A DNA stretch of 64,000 bases from Roseospira goensis (GTDB taxonomy: Bacteria > Pseudomonadota > Alphaproteobacteria > Rhodospirillales > Rhodospirillaceae). The DNA lies in assembly GCF_014197795.1 (NCBI RefSeq), contig NZ_JACIGI010000001.1:48120-112119 (forward strand). The letters run 5' to 3'. The position numbers were made by a program, and so were the translations under genes. Positions 7,793 to 17,182 of the stretch are shown here, piece by piece. Numbering within the stretch: position 1 is the first letter of the stretch; each line of letters starts with the position of its first letter. The notes under the pieces were generated by a model that worked only from the letters and a program-made list of their open reading frames with translations, made no database searches and was not told where the DNA came from.

Positions 7793-8725
7793 ATGATCGT
7801 GTCCGCCAGCTACCGCACCGACATCCCCGCCTTCTACGCCCGCTGGTTCGGCGCCCGGCTGGCGGCCGGCGAGGCCTGGGTCGCCAATCCCTACGGCGGC
7901 CGGCCGACCCGGGTGGCGCTGACGCCGGGGGCGGTGGACGGCTGGGTGTTCTGGACCCGCAACCCGCTGCCGTTCCGCGACGCGCTGGCGGCGGTGGCGG
8001 CGCGCGGCGAGCCGTTCGTGGTGCAGATGACCGCGCTGGGCTATCCGCGCGCGCTCGACCGGGCGGTGATGGCGCCGGAGCGGGCGCTGGCGGCGATGGC
8101 GGATCTGCGCCGGCGCTATGGGCCGAAGGCGGTGGTGTGGCGCCACGACCCCATTGTGGTCAGTTCCCTGACGCCGCCGGCCTGGCACCGCGAGACCTTC
8201 GCCCGCCACGCCCGGGCGCTGCGCGGGGTGGTCGACGAGGTGGTGGTCTCCCTGTTGCAGGTCTACGCCAAGAGCCGGCGCACCCTGGACGCCCGCGCGC
8301 GCGACCATGGGTTCACCTGGCGCGACCCGCCGGAGGACGAGAAGCGCGCGCTGCTGGCCGATCTGGCCGGGATCGCGGCCGAGGCGGGCCTGCGGCTTTC
8401 GCTGTGCGGCCAGGCGGCACTGGGCGCCGGGCTGCCCGGGGTGGGGGCGGCCGCCTGCGTGGACGCGGCCCGGCTGTCCGCCGTCGCCGGCCGCCCGATC
8501 GCGGCCCGGCCCAAGCCGCACCGGTCCTGCGGCTGCGCCGAGAGCCGCGACATCGGCGCCTACGACACCTGCCCGCACGGCTGCGCCTACTGCTACGCGG
8601 TGCGCGACCGCGACCGGGCCCGGCGGCGCCACGGGGCGCACGACCCGGCGGCCCCATTCCTGGCCCGCCCGGACGCCCCGCCGACGGCCCCGACGCCGGC
8701 GCCCGCCCAGGGCCGGCTGCTGTGA
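7793..8725 (+). CDS. DUF1848 family protein
   Basis: 310-residue protein of the DUF1848 family, a group with a radical-SAM-like barrel whose biochemical role is unknown. Characteristic features: the N-terminal SASYRTDIPAFY, GWVFWTRNP near residues 43-51, WRHDPI, and the C-terminal cysteine motif CGCAESRDIGAYDTCPHGCAYCYA, which would bind an iron-sulfur cluster. The ATG at 7793 is directly behind the 11-bp repeats that supply the ribosome-binding site. The Pro/Ala-rich tail is unremarkable. Divergent from the C39-like gene with a shared upstream region of about 140 bp. Confidence 0.85.
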   Translation: MIVSASYRTDIPAFYARWFGARLAAGEAWVANPYGGRPTRVALTPGAVDGWVFWTRNPLPFRDALAAVAARGEPFVVQMTALGYPRALDRAVMAPERALAAMADLRRRYGPKAVVWRHDPIVVSSLTPPAWHRETFARHARALRGVVDEVVVSLLQVYAKSRRTLDARARDHGFTWRDPPEDEKRALLADLAGIAAEAGLRLSLCGQAALGAGLPGVGAAACVDAARLSAVAGRPIAARPKPHRSCGCAESRDIGAYDTCPHGCAYCYAVRDRDRARRRHGAHDPAAPFLARPDAPPTAPTPAPAQGRLL

Positions 8726-8752
8726 CCGCCGGATCCGGCGCGGCGGGCGGGT

Positions 8753-10213
8753 CTACTTGTCCACCCCGCCCATGCACAGGTATTTGATCTCGACGAAGTC
8801 GTCGATGCCGTACTTGGAGCCCTCGCGGCCCAGGCCGGATTCCTTGACCCCGCCGAAGGGGGCGACCTCGGTGGAGATGATGCCCTCGTTGATGCCGACG
8901 ATGCCGTACTCCAGCCCTTCGGAGACGCGCCAGACGCGCCCGATGTCGCGGGCATAGAAGTAGGCGGCCAGGCCGTACTCGGTGTTGTTGGCCATCTCGA
9001 TCGCCTCGGCTTCGGTCGAGAACCGGTACAGCGGGGCGACGGGGCCGAAGATCTCCTCCGAGAACAGCCGCATGGACTCGCTGACGTCGGCCAGGATCGT
9101 GGGCTCGTAGAAGGTCCCGCCCAGGGCGTGCGGCTTGCCGCCCAGGACCACCCGCGCCCCCTTGCCGACGGCGTCGCCGACCAGCTCCTGCACCTTGTCC
9201 AGCGCGGCCGTGTCGATCAGCGGCCCCTGTTGGGTGTCGCCGGCCAGGCCGTCGCCCACCGTGAGCGCCTGCACGGCCGCCGCGAGCTTCTCGGCGAAGG
9301 CGTCGTAAACGCCGTCCTGCACCAGCAGGCGGTTGGCGCACACACAGGTCTGGCCGGTGTTGCGGTACTTGGAGGCGATGGCGCCTGCCACCGCGGCGTC
9401 CAGATCGGCGTCGTCGAACACGATGAAGGGCGCGTTGCCGCCCAGCTCCAGCGAAATCTTGGTGACGTGCTCGGCGCACTGGGCCATCAGTTTCTTGCCG
9501 ATCTCGGTCGAGCCCGTGAACGAGAGCTTGCGCACCAGCGGGTTGCGCGTCATCTCCGCGCCCATGGCCGACGACCGCTTGGTGGTCAGCACGTTCAGGA
9601 CCCCGCGCGGCAGACCCGCCTGTTCGGCCAGTTCGGCCAGCGCCAGCGCCGACAGCGGGGTCAGCGCCGCCGGCTTGATCACCACCGGGCAGCCGGCGGC
9701 CAGCGCGGGCGCGCACTTGCGGGTGATCATGGCGCTGGGGAAGTTCCACGGCGTGATGGCGGCCACGACGCCGATCGGCTGCTTGATGACCACGATGCGC
9801 TTGTCGGGGCCGTGCGCCGGGATGACGTCGCCGTAGATGCGCTTGCCCTCCTCGGCAAACCACTCGATGAAGCTGGCGCCGTAGGCGATCTCGCCCCGGG
9901 CCTCGGCCAGCGGCTTGCCCTGCTCGGCGGTCATCAGGACCGCGAGGTCCTCCTGGTGTGCCATGATGAGCGAAAACCACTGGCGCAGGATGGTGGCGCG
10001 CTCCTTGGCGGTCTTGGCGCGCCAGGCCGGCCAGGCGGCGTGGGCGGCCTCGATGGCGCGGCGGGTCTCCTCCACGCCCATGTCGGGCACGCGCGCGATT
10101 TCGGCCCCGGTGGCCGGGTTGGTCACTGCGACGGTGCCGCCGGCGTCGGCGTCGCACCACTGGCCGTCGATGTAGCCCTGCTGGCGCAGCAGGCGGTTCT
10201 CGGTCAGTTTCAT
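8753..10213 (-). CDS. gabD: succinate-semialdehyde dehydrogenase
   Basis: 486-residue NAD(P)-dependent aldehyde dehydrogenase of the GabD group, converting succinate semialdehyde to succinate in 4-aminobutyrate breakdown. The N-terminus GYIDGQW, the APWNFP-like TPWNFPSAMITRK, FTGSTEIGKKL, the general base in SLELGGNAPFIV and the nucleophile in GQTCVCANR are all present, as are SEEIFGPV and the PFGGVKESGLGREG segment typical of GabD. The second Cys near the nucleophile is also usual for GabD. AGAGGAC lies upstream of the ATG. No gabT aminotransferase gene is adjacent, so the assignment to GABA use rests on family resemblance. Confidence 0.88.
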   Translation of the reverse strand: MKLTENRLLRQQGYIDGQWCDADAGGTVAVTNPATGAEIARVPDMGVEETRRAIEAAHAAWPAWRAKTAKERATILRQWFSLIMAHQEDLAVLMTAEQGKPLAEARGEIAYGASFIEWFAEEGKRIYGDVIPAHGPDKRIVVIKQPIGVVAAITPWNFPSAMITRKCAPALAAGCPVVIKPAALTPLSALALAELAEQAGLPRGVLNVLTTKRSSAMGAEMTRNPLVRKLSFTGSTEIGKKLMAQCAEHVTKISLELGGNAPFIVFDDADLDAAVAGAIASKYRNTGQTCVCANRLLVQDGVYDAFAEKLAAAVQALTVGDGLAGDTQQGPLIDTAALDKVQELVGDAVGKGARVVLGGKPHALGGTFYEPTILADVSESMRLFSEEIFGPVAPLYRFSTEAEAIEMANNTEYGLAAYFYARDIGRVWRVSEGLEYGIVGINEGIISTEVAPFGGVKESGLGREGSKYGIDDFVEIKYLCMGGVDK

Positions 10214-10481
10214 CGGTCGAGTCCTCTGGTCGGACGAAGCAAGTGGTCGGACGAAACGAGGGCGGGCCGCGTGAACGGCACGCGATGATGCGGACTCTAC
10301 CCGTTCGCCCCGGCGGCGTCATCCCGGGGCGCGACGAGGCCCGTTCGCGCGGCGCGGCGGTCGGCTCCCGCGTCCCGGCCCGCGGGTGGTTGCGGCGCCC
10401 GCGGACAGGGTCTCGGCCCCCGCGACGCAGCCATGCACGCGGCCCCTGTCGCCGGCCGCCGGCTTCGGTATACTGCCCGCC

Positions 10482-11402
10482 ATGACGACCCTCTCTTCCG
10501 CACGCGCCGCCGCCCCCGCTTCCGCGACCCCCGAGACGCCGCCCGAGACGCCGCCCGAGACGCCGCCCGAGACGCTCCCCGGGGCGGACCGTCCCGCCCT
10601 GCTGGACCGGGGCGAGCCGGGGCCGTTCGAGGTGCTCAACCCCGACGCCACCCGGCCCGTTCTGCTGATCTGCGACCATGCCAGCCGCCGCATCCCGCGT
10701 GCCCTGGGCAGCCTCGGCCTCGACAACGCCGACCTGCACCGGCATATCGCCTGGGACATCGGCGCCGCCGCTGTGACCCGCCATCTGGCGCACCGGCTCG
10801 GCGCCTGTGCCGTGCTGGGGACCTATTCGCGGCTGGTCATCGACCTCAACCGGGCGCCCGGGGCGCCGGAGTCGATCCCGCCGGTCAGCGACGGCACCCC
10901 GGTGCCCGGCAACACGGACCTGGCCGAGGCCGACGAGGATGCTCGCATCGCCGCCCTGTTCGAGCCCTACCACGCCGAGGTGACGCGCCGCCTGCACCAT
11001 CTGTGGCGCATCAGCGGACAGGCGCCGGTGCTGTTCTCGGTGCACTCCTTCACCCCCACCATGCGCGACGGCGGCCAGCCGCGGCCCTGGCACGTGGGCG
11101 TGCTGTGGGACCGCGACGGGCGCGTGGCCGAGCCCCTGATGGCCCGTCTGGCGGCCGAAGACGGCCTCGTGGTGGGGGACAACGAGCCGTATTCGGGCTG
11201 GGTCGTGGGCTACTCCGTGGCGGCGCACGCCGGCAGCGCCGGCCTGCCCCGGGCCGCGGTGGAGATCCGTCAGGACCTGATCGCCGGCGACGCCGGCGCG
11301 GCCGCCTGGGCCGGGCGCCTCGCCGAAGCCCTGGACGGCATCCTGGCCGACCCGGCACTCTATACGGTCGAACCGGCGGCCCTGTCCGACGGACAGGAGT
11401 AA
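10482..11402 (+). CDS. N-formylglutamate amidohydrolase family protein
   Basis: 306-residue zinc hydrolase of the FGase family (PF05013), which removes formate from N-formyl-L-glutamate or related N-acyl amino acids. The family motifs are visible: LLICDHASRRIP, HIAWDIGAAAV, YSRLVIDLNR, VLFSVHSFTP and GYSVAAHAGSAGLPRAAVEIRQDL read in pieces through the protein. The first 50 residues are a variable leader containing the repeat ETPP four times. The frame is open further upstream to 10386, but the ATG at 10482 gives a sensible N-terminus. No hut genes are nearby, so a role in histidine breakdown is not supported by context. Confidence 0.85.
   Translation: MTTLSSARAAAPASATPETPPETPPETPPETLPGADRPALLDRGEPGPFEVLNPDATRPVLLICDHASRRIPRALGSLGLDNADLHRHIAWDIGAAAVTRHLAHRLGACAVLGTYSRLVIDLNRAPGAPESIPPVSDGTPVPGNTDLAEADEDARIAALFEPYHAEVTRRLHHLWRISGQAPVLFSVHSFTPTMRDGGQPRPWHVGVLWDRDGRVAEPLMARLAAEDGLVVGDNEPYSGWVVGYSVAAHAGSAGLPRAAVEIRQDLIAGDAGAAAWAGRLAEALDGILADPALYTVEPAALSDGQE
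10533..10580 (+). repeat. 12-bp coding tandem repeat (ETPP x4)
   Basis: Unit GAGACGCCGCCC three times plus a fourth variant copy, inside the N-terminal leader of the N-formylglutamate amidohydrolase gene. In frame, so copy-number change would only lengthen or shorten the leader. Confidence 0.85.
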
Positions 11403-11438
11403 CACCACCGCCGGACGGACAAGGGGGAGGGGTCCGCC

Positions 11439-12584
11439 ATGGCGTGCGCCAGCAATACCGAACCGGCCTTCACCATCGGGGTGGAGGAGGAGTACCTGCT
11501 GGTCCACCCGGAGACCGGCGACCTGGTCGGCGACGTGCCCGAGACCCTGATGGCGCGCTTCGACGACATGGCGACGGGCACCGCCAGCCCCGAGTTCCTG
11601 CGCAGCCAGATCGAGGTCGGCACCCGCAAATGCGAGACCGTCGCCGAGCTGGGCCAGTGCCTGCGCGACCTGCGGCGCACGGTGCGCGACGTGGTGGCCG
11701 AATACGGCATGGCCCCGATCGCGGCCTCGACCCATCCCTTCGCCCAATGGGATGTCCAGAAGACCACCCTCAAGGACCGTTACACCGCCCTGGCCAAGGA
11801 CTACCAGGCGGTGGCCCGGCGCCTGCTCATCGGCGGCATGCACGTGCACGTGGGCATCGAGGACCCCGACCTGCGCATCGACCTGATGAACCAGTGCGCC
11901 TACTTCCTGCCGCACCTGCTGTCGCTGTCGACCTCCTCGCCGTTCTGGCGCGGCCTCGACACCGGTCTGAAGAGCTACCGGATCAGCGTGTTCAACGAAC
12001 TGCCGCGCACCGGCCTGCCGGGGCGGTTCGACTCCTATGCCGATTACCAGCGCCATATGGACATCATCGTCCAGGCCGGGTTGATCGAGGACGCCAGCAA
12101 GATCTGGTGGGACCTGCGGCCGTCGGCGACGTTTCCGACGCTGGAGATGCGCATCACCGACATCTGCACCCGGGTCGAGGACACCATCGCCCTGGCCGCG
12201 GTCTATGTGTGCATCCTGCGCATGCTGTGGCGGCTGCGCCGCTCCAACCAGCGCTGGCGCATCTATGCCCGCATGCTGGTCGAGGAGAACCGCTGGCGGG
12301 CACAGCGCTACGGCTACGACGACGGCCTGGTGGACTTCGGCGTCGGCCGGGTGGTGCCCATGGCCGACCTGATCGAGGAACTGATCGACCTGACGCGCGA
12401 AGACCAGAAGGTGCTGGGCTGCCGCCACGAGGTGGAGCACCTGCGCGAGATCATCCGCCGCGGCACCAGCGCCCACAGTCAATTGCGGGTCTACCACGAG
12501 TCCCTGGCCGCCGGGGCCACCTCGGAGGAGGCTCTGCGCGCGGTCGTCGCCATGCTGCGCGAGGAGACCATGGCGGGGGTGTGA
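11439..12584 (+). CDS. YbdK-type carboxylate-amine ligase (GCS2 family)
   Basis: 381-residue ATP-dependent carboxylate-amine ligase of the glutamate-cysteine ligase type 2 family. The signature FTIGVEEEYLLV at the N-terminus, the metal/glutamate-site segment GGMHVHVGIEDPD near residues 130-142, and LEMRITDICTRVED near 240 are all present, and length is normal. E. coli YbdK has weak glutamate-cysteine ligase activity; many relatives have unknown amine acceptors. The ATG at 11439 follows GGGGGAGGGG at a suitable distance. It lies 36 bp behind the N-formylglutamate amidohydrolase gene, so both glutamate-related enzymes may be co-transcribed. Confidence 0.87.
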   Translation: MACASNTEPAFTIGVEEEYLLVHPETGDLVGDVPETLMARFDDMATGTASPEFLRSQIEVGTRKCETVAELGQCLRDLRRTVRDVVAEYGMAPIAASTHPFAQWDVQKTTLKDRYTALAKDYQAVARRLLIGGMHVHVGIEDPDLRIDLMNQCAYFLPHLLSLSTSSPFWRGLDTGLKSYRISVFNELPRTGLPGRFDSYADYQRHMDIIVQAGLIEDASKIWWDLRPSATFPTLEMRITDICTRVEDTIALAAVYVCILRMLWRLRRSNQRWRIYARMLVEENRWRAQRYGYDDGLVDFGVGRVVPMADLIEELIDLTREDQKVLGCRHEVEHLREIIRRGTSAHSQLRVYHESLAAGATSEEALRAVVAMLREETMAGV

Positions 12585-12598
12585 CGGTGGTGGCGGGA

Positions 12599-13089
12599 GC
12601 GCCCACGCAGGAGCGTGGGCGCGAGATCCCCTCGCTTCTCGGTCCCACGCTCCCGCGTGGGACCGGTCCACACCGCGCGGCGCCCACGCAGGAGCGTGGG
12701 CGCGAGATCCCCTCGCTTCTCGGTCCCACGCTCCCGCGCGGAACCGGCCCGCCCCGCGCGGCGCCCACGCAGGAGCGTGGGCGCGAGACCCCTGAACCGT
12801 CTCTCTCGGTCCCACGCTCCCGCGGGGGACCGGTCCGCCCCGCACGGCGCCCACGCAGGAGCGTGGGCGCAAGATCCCCTCGCTTCTCGGTCCCACGCTC
12901 CGGCGTGGGACCGGTCCGCCCCGCACGGCGCCCACGCAGGAGCGTGGGCGCGAGATCCCCTCGCTTCTCGGTCCCACGCTCCGGCGTGGGACCGGCCCAC
13001 ACCGCGCGGCGCCCACGCAGGAGCGTGGGCGCGAGATCCCCTCGCTTCTCGGTCCCACGCTCCCGCGTGGGACCGGCCCGCCCCGCATC
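12599..13089. repeat. six-copy tandem array of a double-hairpin repeat
   Basis: Fills the gap between the ligase and MATE genes. Units start at 12599, 12680, 12761, 12847, 12928 and 13009, a period of 81 bp (86 once). Each unit has two hairpins with four-base loops: GCGCCCACGC-AGGA-GCGTGGGCGC (10-bp perfect stem) and, 18 bp later, GGTCCCACGC-TCCC-GCGTGGGACC (10-bp stem). Copies 2 and 3 have damaged second hairpins; copies 4 and 5 have loop TCCG. Long ORFs in several frames here are artefacts of the repeat. It resembles a REP/BIME-type intergenic element. Confidence 0.93.
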
Positions 13090-13202
13090 CCGGTGGTAGG
13101 CGCCGGCGGGTCGGTGGCGTATGCTGCTGCCGGTTTCCCCCAGATACCCGCACCACCCGCCGGCCCTGTCCGGCGGTCGGTCCCTCTCGCGCCGAGGCCC
13201 CC

Positions 13203-14600
13203 GTGTCCACCCCTGGCCGCCCCTACGACCACCGCCTGAGCCACCACGTTCGCCGCACCGTCGTTCTGGCCGGCCCGGTCGTGCTGGCGCGCCTCGGCTT
13301 CATGGCCTTCACCAGCGTCGACGTCATCGTGCTGGGTCGGGCCGGCGCCGAGCCCCTGGCCGAGTACGTGCTGGGCGCCGCGGTGGTCGACGGTCTGCTG
13401 GCGACTCTGGCCGGGCTGCTGATGGGCGTGCCGGTCTTGGCGGCGCAGGCCGACGGGGCGGGCGCCCGGGGCGGTGTGGGCCGGATCTGGCGCCAGGGCG
13501 TGGCCTACGGCCTGGTGGTGGGCGCTCTGCTGGGCGTGCTGCTGGCGCTCTGCGCCGAACCCCTGTTCCTGCTGGCCGGCCAGGACCCGGACCTCGCGGC
13601 GCGGGCGGCGACGGTGGCGGCGATCATGGCCCTGGGCCTGCCGTCGCTGGCGGTGGTCCTGGTCGGCGCGACCTTCCTGGAGGCGCTGAGCCGGCCTCTG
13701 CCGGGCATGTTGGCGGTGCTGCTGGCGAACCTGTCCAACCTGGGGCTCAACATCGTCCTGGTGTTCGGCTGGGGGCCGATCCCGGCCCTGGGTGCCCTTG
13801 GCTGCGCGCTGGCGACCGCGATCAACGCGCTGCTGCTGGCGGTCGGGATCAGCCTTTACGTGCGCTACGGCCTGCGTGACCGCGTCCACCTGGGATTGGC
13901 CGGGGACGCCGCCGCGGGCGCGCCGCTGTGGAGCCCGGCCCCGTGGCGCGGGGCCGGCCGCCTGCGCGGCATCGGCTATGCCGCCGGCGTGGCGCAGGGC
14001 CTGGAGGCGGGGTCCTTCACCGTGCTGACGCTGCTGGTGGGCCTGCTGGGGTCGCTGGCGCTGGCGGTCCACGGGGTCATGTTCCAGTTCGTCGGCCTGA
14101 CCTTCATGATCGCCTTCGGGCTCGCCACCGCGACCCAGGTCCGGGTGGGCAACGCAGTCGGGCGCCGCGATCCGCGCGGGGTGGCGCTGGCCGGATGGGT
14201 CGGCCTGGGGCTGTCCACCGTGGTCACCGGCGCCGCCGCGGTCGCCTACCTGCTGTGGCCGGAGGCGCTGCTGCGCGTCTTCACCACCGACGAGGCGGTG
14301 CTGGCGGCGGCCGTGCCGGTGATGCTGTGGGCGGCGCTGGCGCTGGTCTGCGACGGCGGCCAGTCGGTGATGAACCACGCCTGCCGTGGCTGCGGCGATA
14401 CCTGGACGCCGACCGGGCTGCACGTGCTCAGCTACTGGGTGGTGATGGTCCCGGTGGCGGCGCTGCTGGCGCTGCCGCTGGGTCAGGGCGTGTCCGGCGT
14501 GTTCCAGGCCATCGCGCTGGCCAGTGTGGTATCCATGGCGGTGCTGATGGTGCGCTTCGCGGTGCTGGCCCGGCGGCCGCTGGCGGCCCCGCCGGGGTGA
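13203..14600 (+). CDS. MATE-family efflux transporter
   Basis: 465-residue inner-membrane exporter of the MATE family (NorM-like), driving out cationic compounds with Na+ or H+. Twelve hydrophobic segments can be traced in two halves; the first half has LAGPVVLARLGFMAFTSVDV and AEYVLGAAV, the middle a loop of about 35 polar residues near 220-250, and the second half GFGLATATQVRVGNAVGRR, the repeated family motif. The GTG at 13203 is the first start giving a normal N-terminus; longer frames upstream run through the repeat array and are not real. Substrate is not predictable. Confidence 0.9.
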   Translation: MSTPGRPYDHRLSHHVRRTVVLAGPVVLARLGFMAFTSVDVIVLGRAGAEPLAEYVLGAAVVDGLLATLAGLLMGVPVLAAQADGAGARGGVGRIWRQGVAYGLVVGALLGVLLALCAEPLFLLAGQDPDLAARAATVAAIMALGLPSLAVVLVGATFLEALSRPLPGMLAVLLANLSNLGLNIVLVFGWGPIPALGALGCALATAINALLLAVGISLYVRYGLRDRVHLGLAGDAAAGAPLWSPAPWRGAGRLRGIGYAAGVAQGLEAGSFTVLTLLVGLLGSLALAVHGVMFQFVGLTFMIAFGLATATQVRVGNAVGRRDPRGVALAGWVGLGLSTVVTGAAAVAYLLWPEALLRVFTTDEAVLAAAVPVMLWAALALVCDGGQSVMNHACRGCGDTWTPTGLHVLSYWVVMVPVAALLALPLGQGVSGVFQAIALASVVSMAVLMVRFAVLARRPLAAPPG

Positions 14601-14783
14601 CGCGGGCGCCGCGCGTCACCGAACCGCGGCTTGACAACACCCGCCCCCCCGCTCACGTTGACGTCGATTGGGGATGCAAAACGGGATGCCCGCGCGCCCG
14701 GCGGAGCGTGCGGCGGTCGCGCCGACGCCCGGGCATCCCGGACACGACTGAGGACGCGGTTGCGACCGCGCGAACGATTCGCC

Positions 14784-16163
14784 TTGGCGACGAAGAAGCT
14801 CTTTATCAAGACCTACGGCTGCCAGATGAACGTCTACGATTCCGCCCGCATGGCGGACGTCCTGGCGCCGCTCGGGTACGGTCCGACCGACGATCCGGCC
14901 GAGGCCGACATGGTCCTGCTCAACACCTGCCACATCCGCGAGAAGGCCGCCGAGAAGGTGTTCTCGGAGCTGGGCCGGCTGCGCCGGATCCGCGCCGCCC
15001 GCGAGGCCCGCGGCGAGGGCCGCACCGTGCTCGGCGTGGCCGGCTGCGTGGCCCAGGCGGAGGGCGCCGAGATCCTGGCCCGGGCGCCATTCGTCGACCT
15101 GGTGCTGGGGCCGCAGGCCTACCACCGGCTGCCCGAGATGGTGGCCCGCCTGGCCCGCGCCGGCGAAGCCCAGCTCGACACCGATTTCCCGGCCGATCCC
15201 AAGTTCGACCACCTGCCGGCCCCGGGGGTGCGTGGGCCGGCCGCCTTCCTGTCGGTGCAGGAGGGTTGCGACAAGTTCTGCACCTTCTGCGTCGTGCCCT
15301 ACACGCGCGGGGCCGAGTACTCACGCCCGGTGACGGACATCCTGGCCGAGGCGCGCGCCCTGGTGGCGGCGGGGACGGTCGAGATCACCCTGCTGGGCCA
15401 GACCGTCAACGCCTATCACGGCGAGGGTCCGGACGGGTCCCCCTGGGGACTGGGCCGGCTGATCCGGGCGCTGGCGGAGATCGACGGCCTGGACCGCATC
15501 CGCTACACCACCAGCCACCCGCGCGACGTGGACGACGATCTGATCGCCGCCCACGCCGAGGTGCCGGCGCTGATGCCGTTCCTGCATCTGCCGGTGCAGG
15601 CGGGCTCGGACCGCATCCTGAAGGCCATGAACCGCGGCCACGACGCCGCCGCCTACCGCCGCATCGTCGAGCGGCTGCGGGCGGCGCGGCCGGATCTTGC
15701 GCTGTCGTCCGATTTCATCGTCGGCTTTCCGGGCGAGACCGAGGCCGATTTCGCCGACACCCTGGCCCTGGTGGACGAGATCGGGTTCATCCAGGCCTAT
15801 TCCTTCAAGTACAGCGTCCGGCCGGGGACGCCCGCGGCGGGCCTGCCCGGGCAGGTGGCGGAGGACGTCAAGGCCGAGCGGCTGGCCCGCCTCCAGGCGC
15901 TGCTGAACGCCCAGCAGGTGGCGTTCAACCGGGCCTGCGTCGGCCTGGAGATGGACGTGCTGCTGGACCGCACCGGCAAGAAGCCGGGCCAGCTCGTCGG
16001 CCGCAGCCCGTTCATGCAGCCGGTGCACGTCAGCGCCCCGGCCGAGATGCTGGGGACGGTGCGGCGGGTGGTCATCGACGCCGGTCAGCCCAACAGCCTG
16101 GCGGGCCGCCTGGTGGCGTGCCCGGGGGGCGCTCCCCAGGGTCCGCAGAGGGTCCCCGCGTGA
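14784..16163 (+). CDS. miaB: tRNA-2-methylthio-N6-dimethylallyladenosine synthase MiaB
   Basis: Radical SAM methylthiotransferase that turns i6A37 of tRNA into ms2i6A37. From the TTG at 14784 the protein has 459 residues and begins [15 protein letters not shown], the usual MiaB N-terminus. The three auxiliary-cluster cysteines lie in [16 protein letters not shown] and VAGCVAQ; the radical SAM motif is CDKFCTFC, followed by VPYTRG; a TRAM-like domain ends the protein. The frame is open to 14631, but that part is Arg-rich and its first codon sits in a TTGACA promoter-like box. The stop overlaps the GTG of phoH. First gene of a coupled miaB-phoH-ybeY-corC-lnt operon. Confidence 0.92.
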   Translation: MATKKLFIKTYGCQMNVYDSARMADVLAPLGYGPTDDPAEADMVLLNTCHIREKAAEKVFSELGRLRRIRAAREARGEGRTVLGVAGCVAQAEGAEILARAPFVDLVLGPQAYHRLPEMVARLARAGEAQLDTDFPADPKFDHLPAPGVRGPAAFLSVQEGCDKFCTFCVVPYTRGAEYSRPVTDILAEARALVAAGTVEITLLGQTVNAYHGEGPDGSPWGLGRLIRALAEIDGLDRIRYTTSHPRDVDDDLIAAHAEVPALMPFLHLPVQAGSDRILKAMNRGHDAAAYRRIVERLRAARPDLALSSDFIVGFPGETEADFADTLALVDEIGFIQAYSFKYSVRPGTPAAGLPGQVAEDVKAERLARLQALLNAQQVAFNRACVGLEMDVLLDRTGKKPGQLVGRSPFMQPVHVSAPAEMLGTVRRVVIDAGQPNSLAGRLVACPGGAPQGPQRVPA

Positions 16164-17182
16164 CCGAGGATACCGTGCAGGAGGTCCGCACCTACGCGGA
16201 CAACGGCGCCCTTCAGGTCGTGTTCGGGCCCGGCAGCGAGAACATGGAGCATCTGGAAGGCCGGCTCGGGGTGTCGCTGCCGACGCGCGGCAACGAGGTG
16301 ACGCTGGTGGGCACGGCCGACGGCGTGGCGGTGGCAGCGCGGGCGCTGGACGCGCTCTATGCGCGCGCCCGCGCCGGTCAGGACGTCAGCAAGGCCGACG
16401 TCGACGCCGCCGTGCGCATGGGCCTGGAGCCGGACGCCCTGTCCGGTCCGGCGCCGGTGCTGCGCACCCGCAAGCGCGTCATCGAGGCGCGCTCGCCCGG
16501 TCAGGCGCGCTATCTGAACGCCCTGGCGCGCAACGAGCTGGTGTTCGGTCTCGGGCCGGCGGGCACCGGCAAGACCTACCTCGCCATCGCCCACGCGGTG
16601 ATGCTGAAGATGACCGGCGTGGTCGATCGCCTGATCCTGTCGCGCCCGGCGGTGGAGGCGGGCGAGCGCCTGGGCTTCCTGCCCGGGGATCTGCGCGAGA
16701 AGGTGGACCCCTACCTGCGGCCGATGTACGACGCGCTCTATGAGATGCTGCCCGGCGACGAGGTCATGCGCCGCCTGGAGGCGGCCGAGATCGAGGTCGC
16801 GCCGCTGGCCTTCATGCGCGGGCGCACGCTGGCCAACGCCTGCATCATCCTGGACGAAGCCCAGAACACGACGCCGACCCAGATGAAGATGTTCCTGACC
16901 CGCATGGGCGAGCACTCGCGCATGGTGGTGACCGGCGACATGACGCAGATCGACCTGCCGCTGGGCGCGCGCTCCGGGCTGCGTGACGCCCTGGAGACCC
17001 TGGAGGGCATGGAGGGGGTGGCGGTGTGCCACTTCACCCACCGCGACGTGGTGCGCCACGACCTGGTCACCCGCATCGTGCGCGCCTACGAGGCGCGCGA
17101 CCGCCAGCGCGCCTCCAAGACCCCGGCGGCGGCGGAGTCGGCCCCGAGCCCGGCCCAGACCGGGCGGGAGACGCGGCGATGA
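16160..17182 (+). CDS. ybeZ: PhoH-family ATPase (YbeZ)
   Basis: 340-residue PhoH/YbeZ-type NTPase with an N-terminal KH-like region. Walker A is [11 protein letters not shown], followed by [18 protein letters not shown], Walker [11 protein letters not shown] and the [10 protein letters not shown] motif, all family hallmarks. Works with YbeY in ribosome maturation and quality control by current understanding. The GTG start at 16160 overlaps the miaB stop (GTGA) and the stop overlaps the ybeY ATG, so expression is translationally coupled. The tail after about residue 315 is Ala/Pro-rich and variable. Confidence 0.93.
   Translation: MTEDTVQEVRTYADNGALQVVFGPGSENMEHLEGRLGVSLPTRGNEVTLVGTADGVAVAARALDALYARARAGQDVSKADVDAAVRMGLEPDALSGPAPVLRTRKRVIEARSPGQARYLNALARNELVFGLGPAGTGKTYLAIAHAVMLKMTGVVDRLILSRPAVEAGERLGFLPGDLREKVDPYLRPMYDALYEMLPGDEVMRRLEAAEIEVAPLAFMRGRTLANACIILDEAQNTTPTQMKMFLTRMGEHSRMVVTGDMTQIDLPLGARSGLRDALETLEGMEGVAVCHFTHRDVVRHDLVTRIVRAYEARDRQRASKTPAAAESAPSPAQTGRETRR

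Noticed and set aside
12599-13089. CRISPR array
   Set aside because: The direct repeats are continuous 81-bp units without unique spacers, each with two long internal hairpins, and no cas genes are near.
12451-13210. Repeat ORFs reading GVGRSHAGAWDREARGS-like units on both strands
   Set aside because: Generated by the 81-bp hairpin repeats; frame is open on both strands and no ribosome-binding site or conserved start exists.
8313-14423. 2036-residue minus-strand frame across gabD, repeats and transporter
   Set aside because: Antisense shadow caused by the high GC content; it runs through six well-recognised genes and the repeat array.
14631-14783. N-terminal extension of MiaB
   Set aside because: Arg/Ala-rich, lacks family similarity, and its first codon is part of TTGACA; the TTG at 14784 gives the normal MiaB N-terminus.
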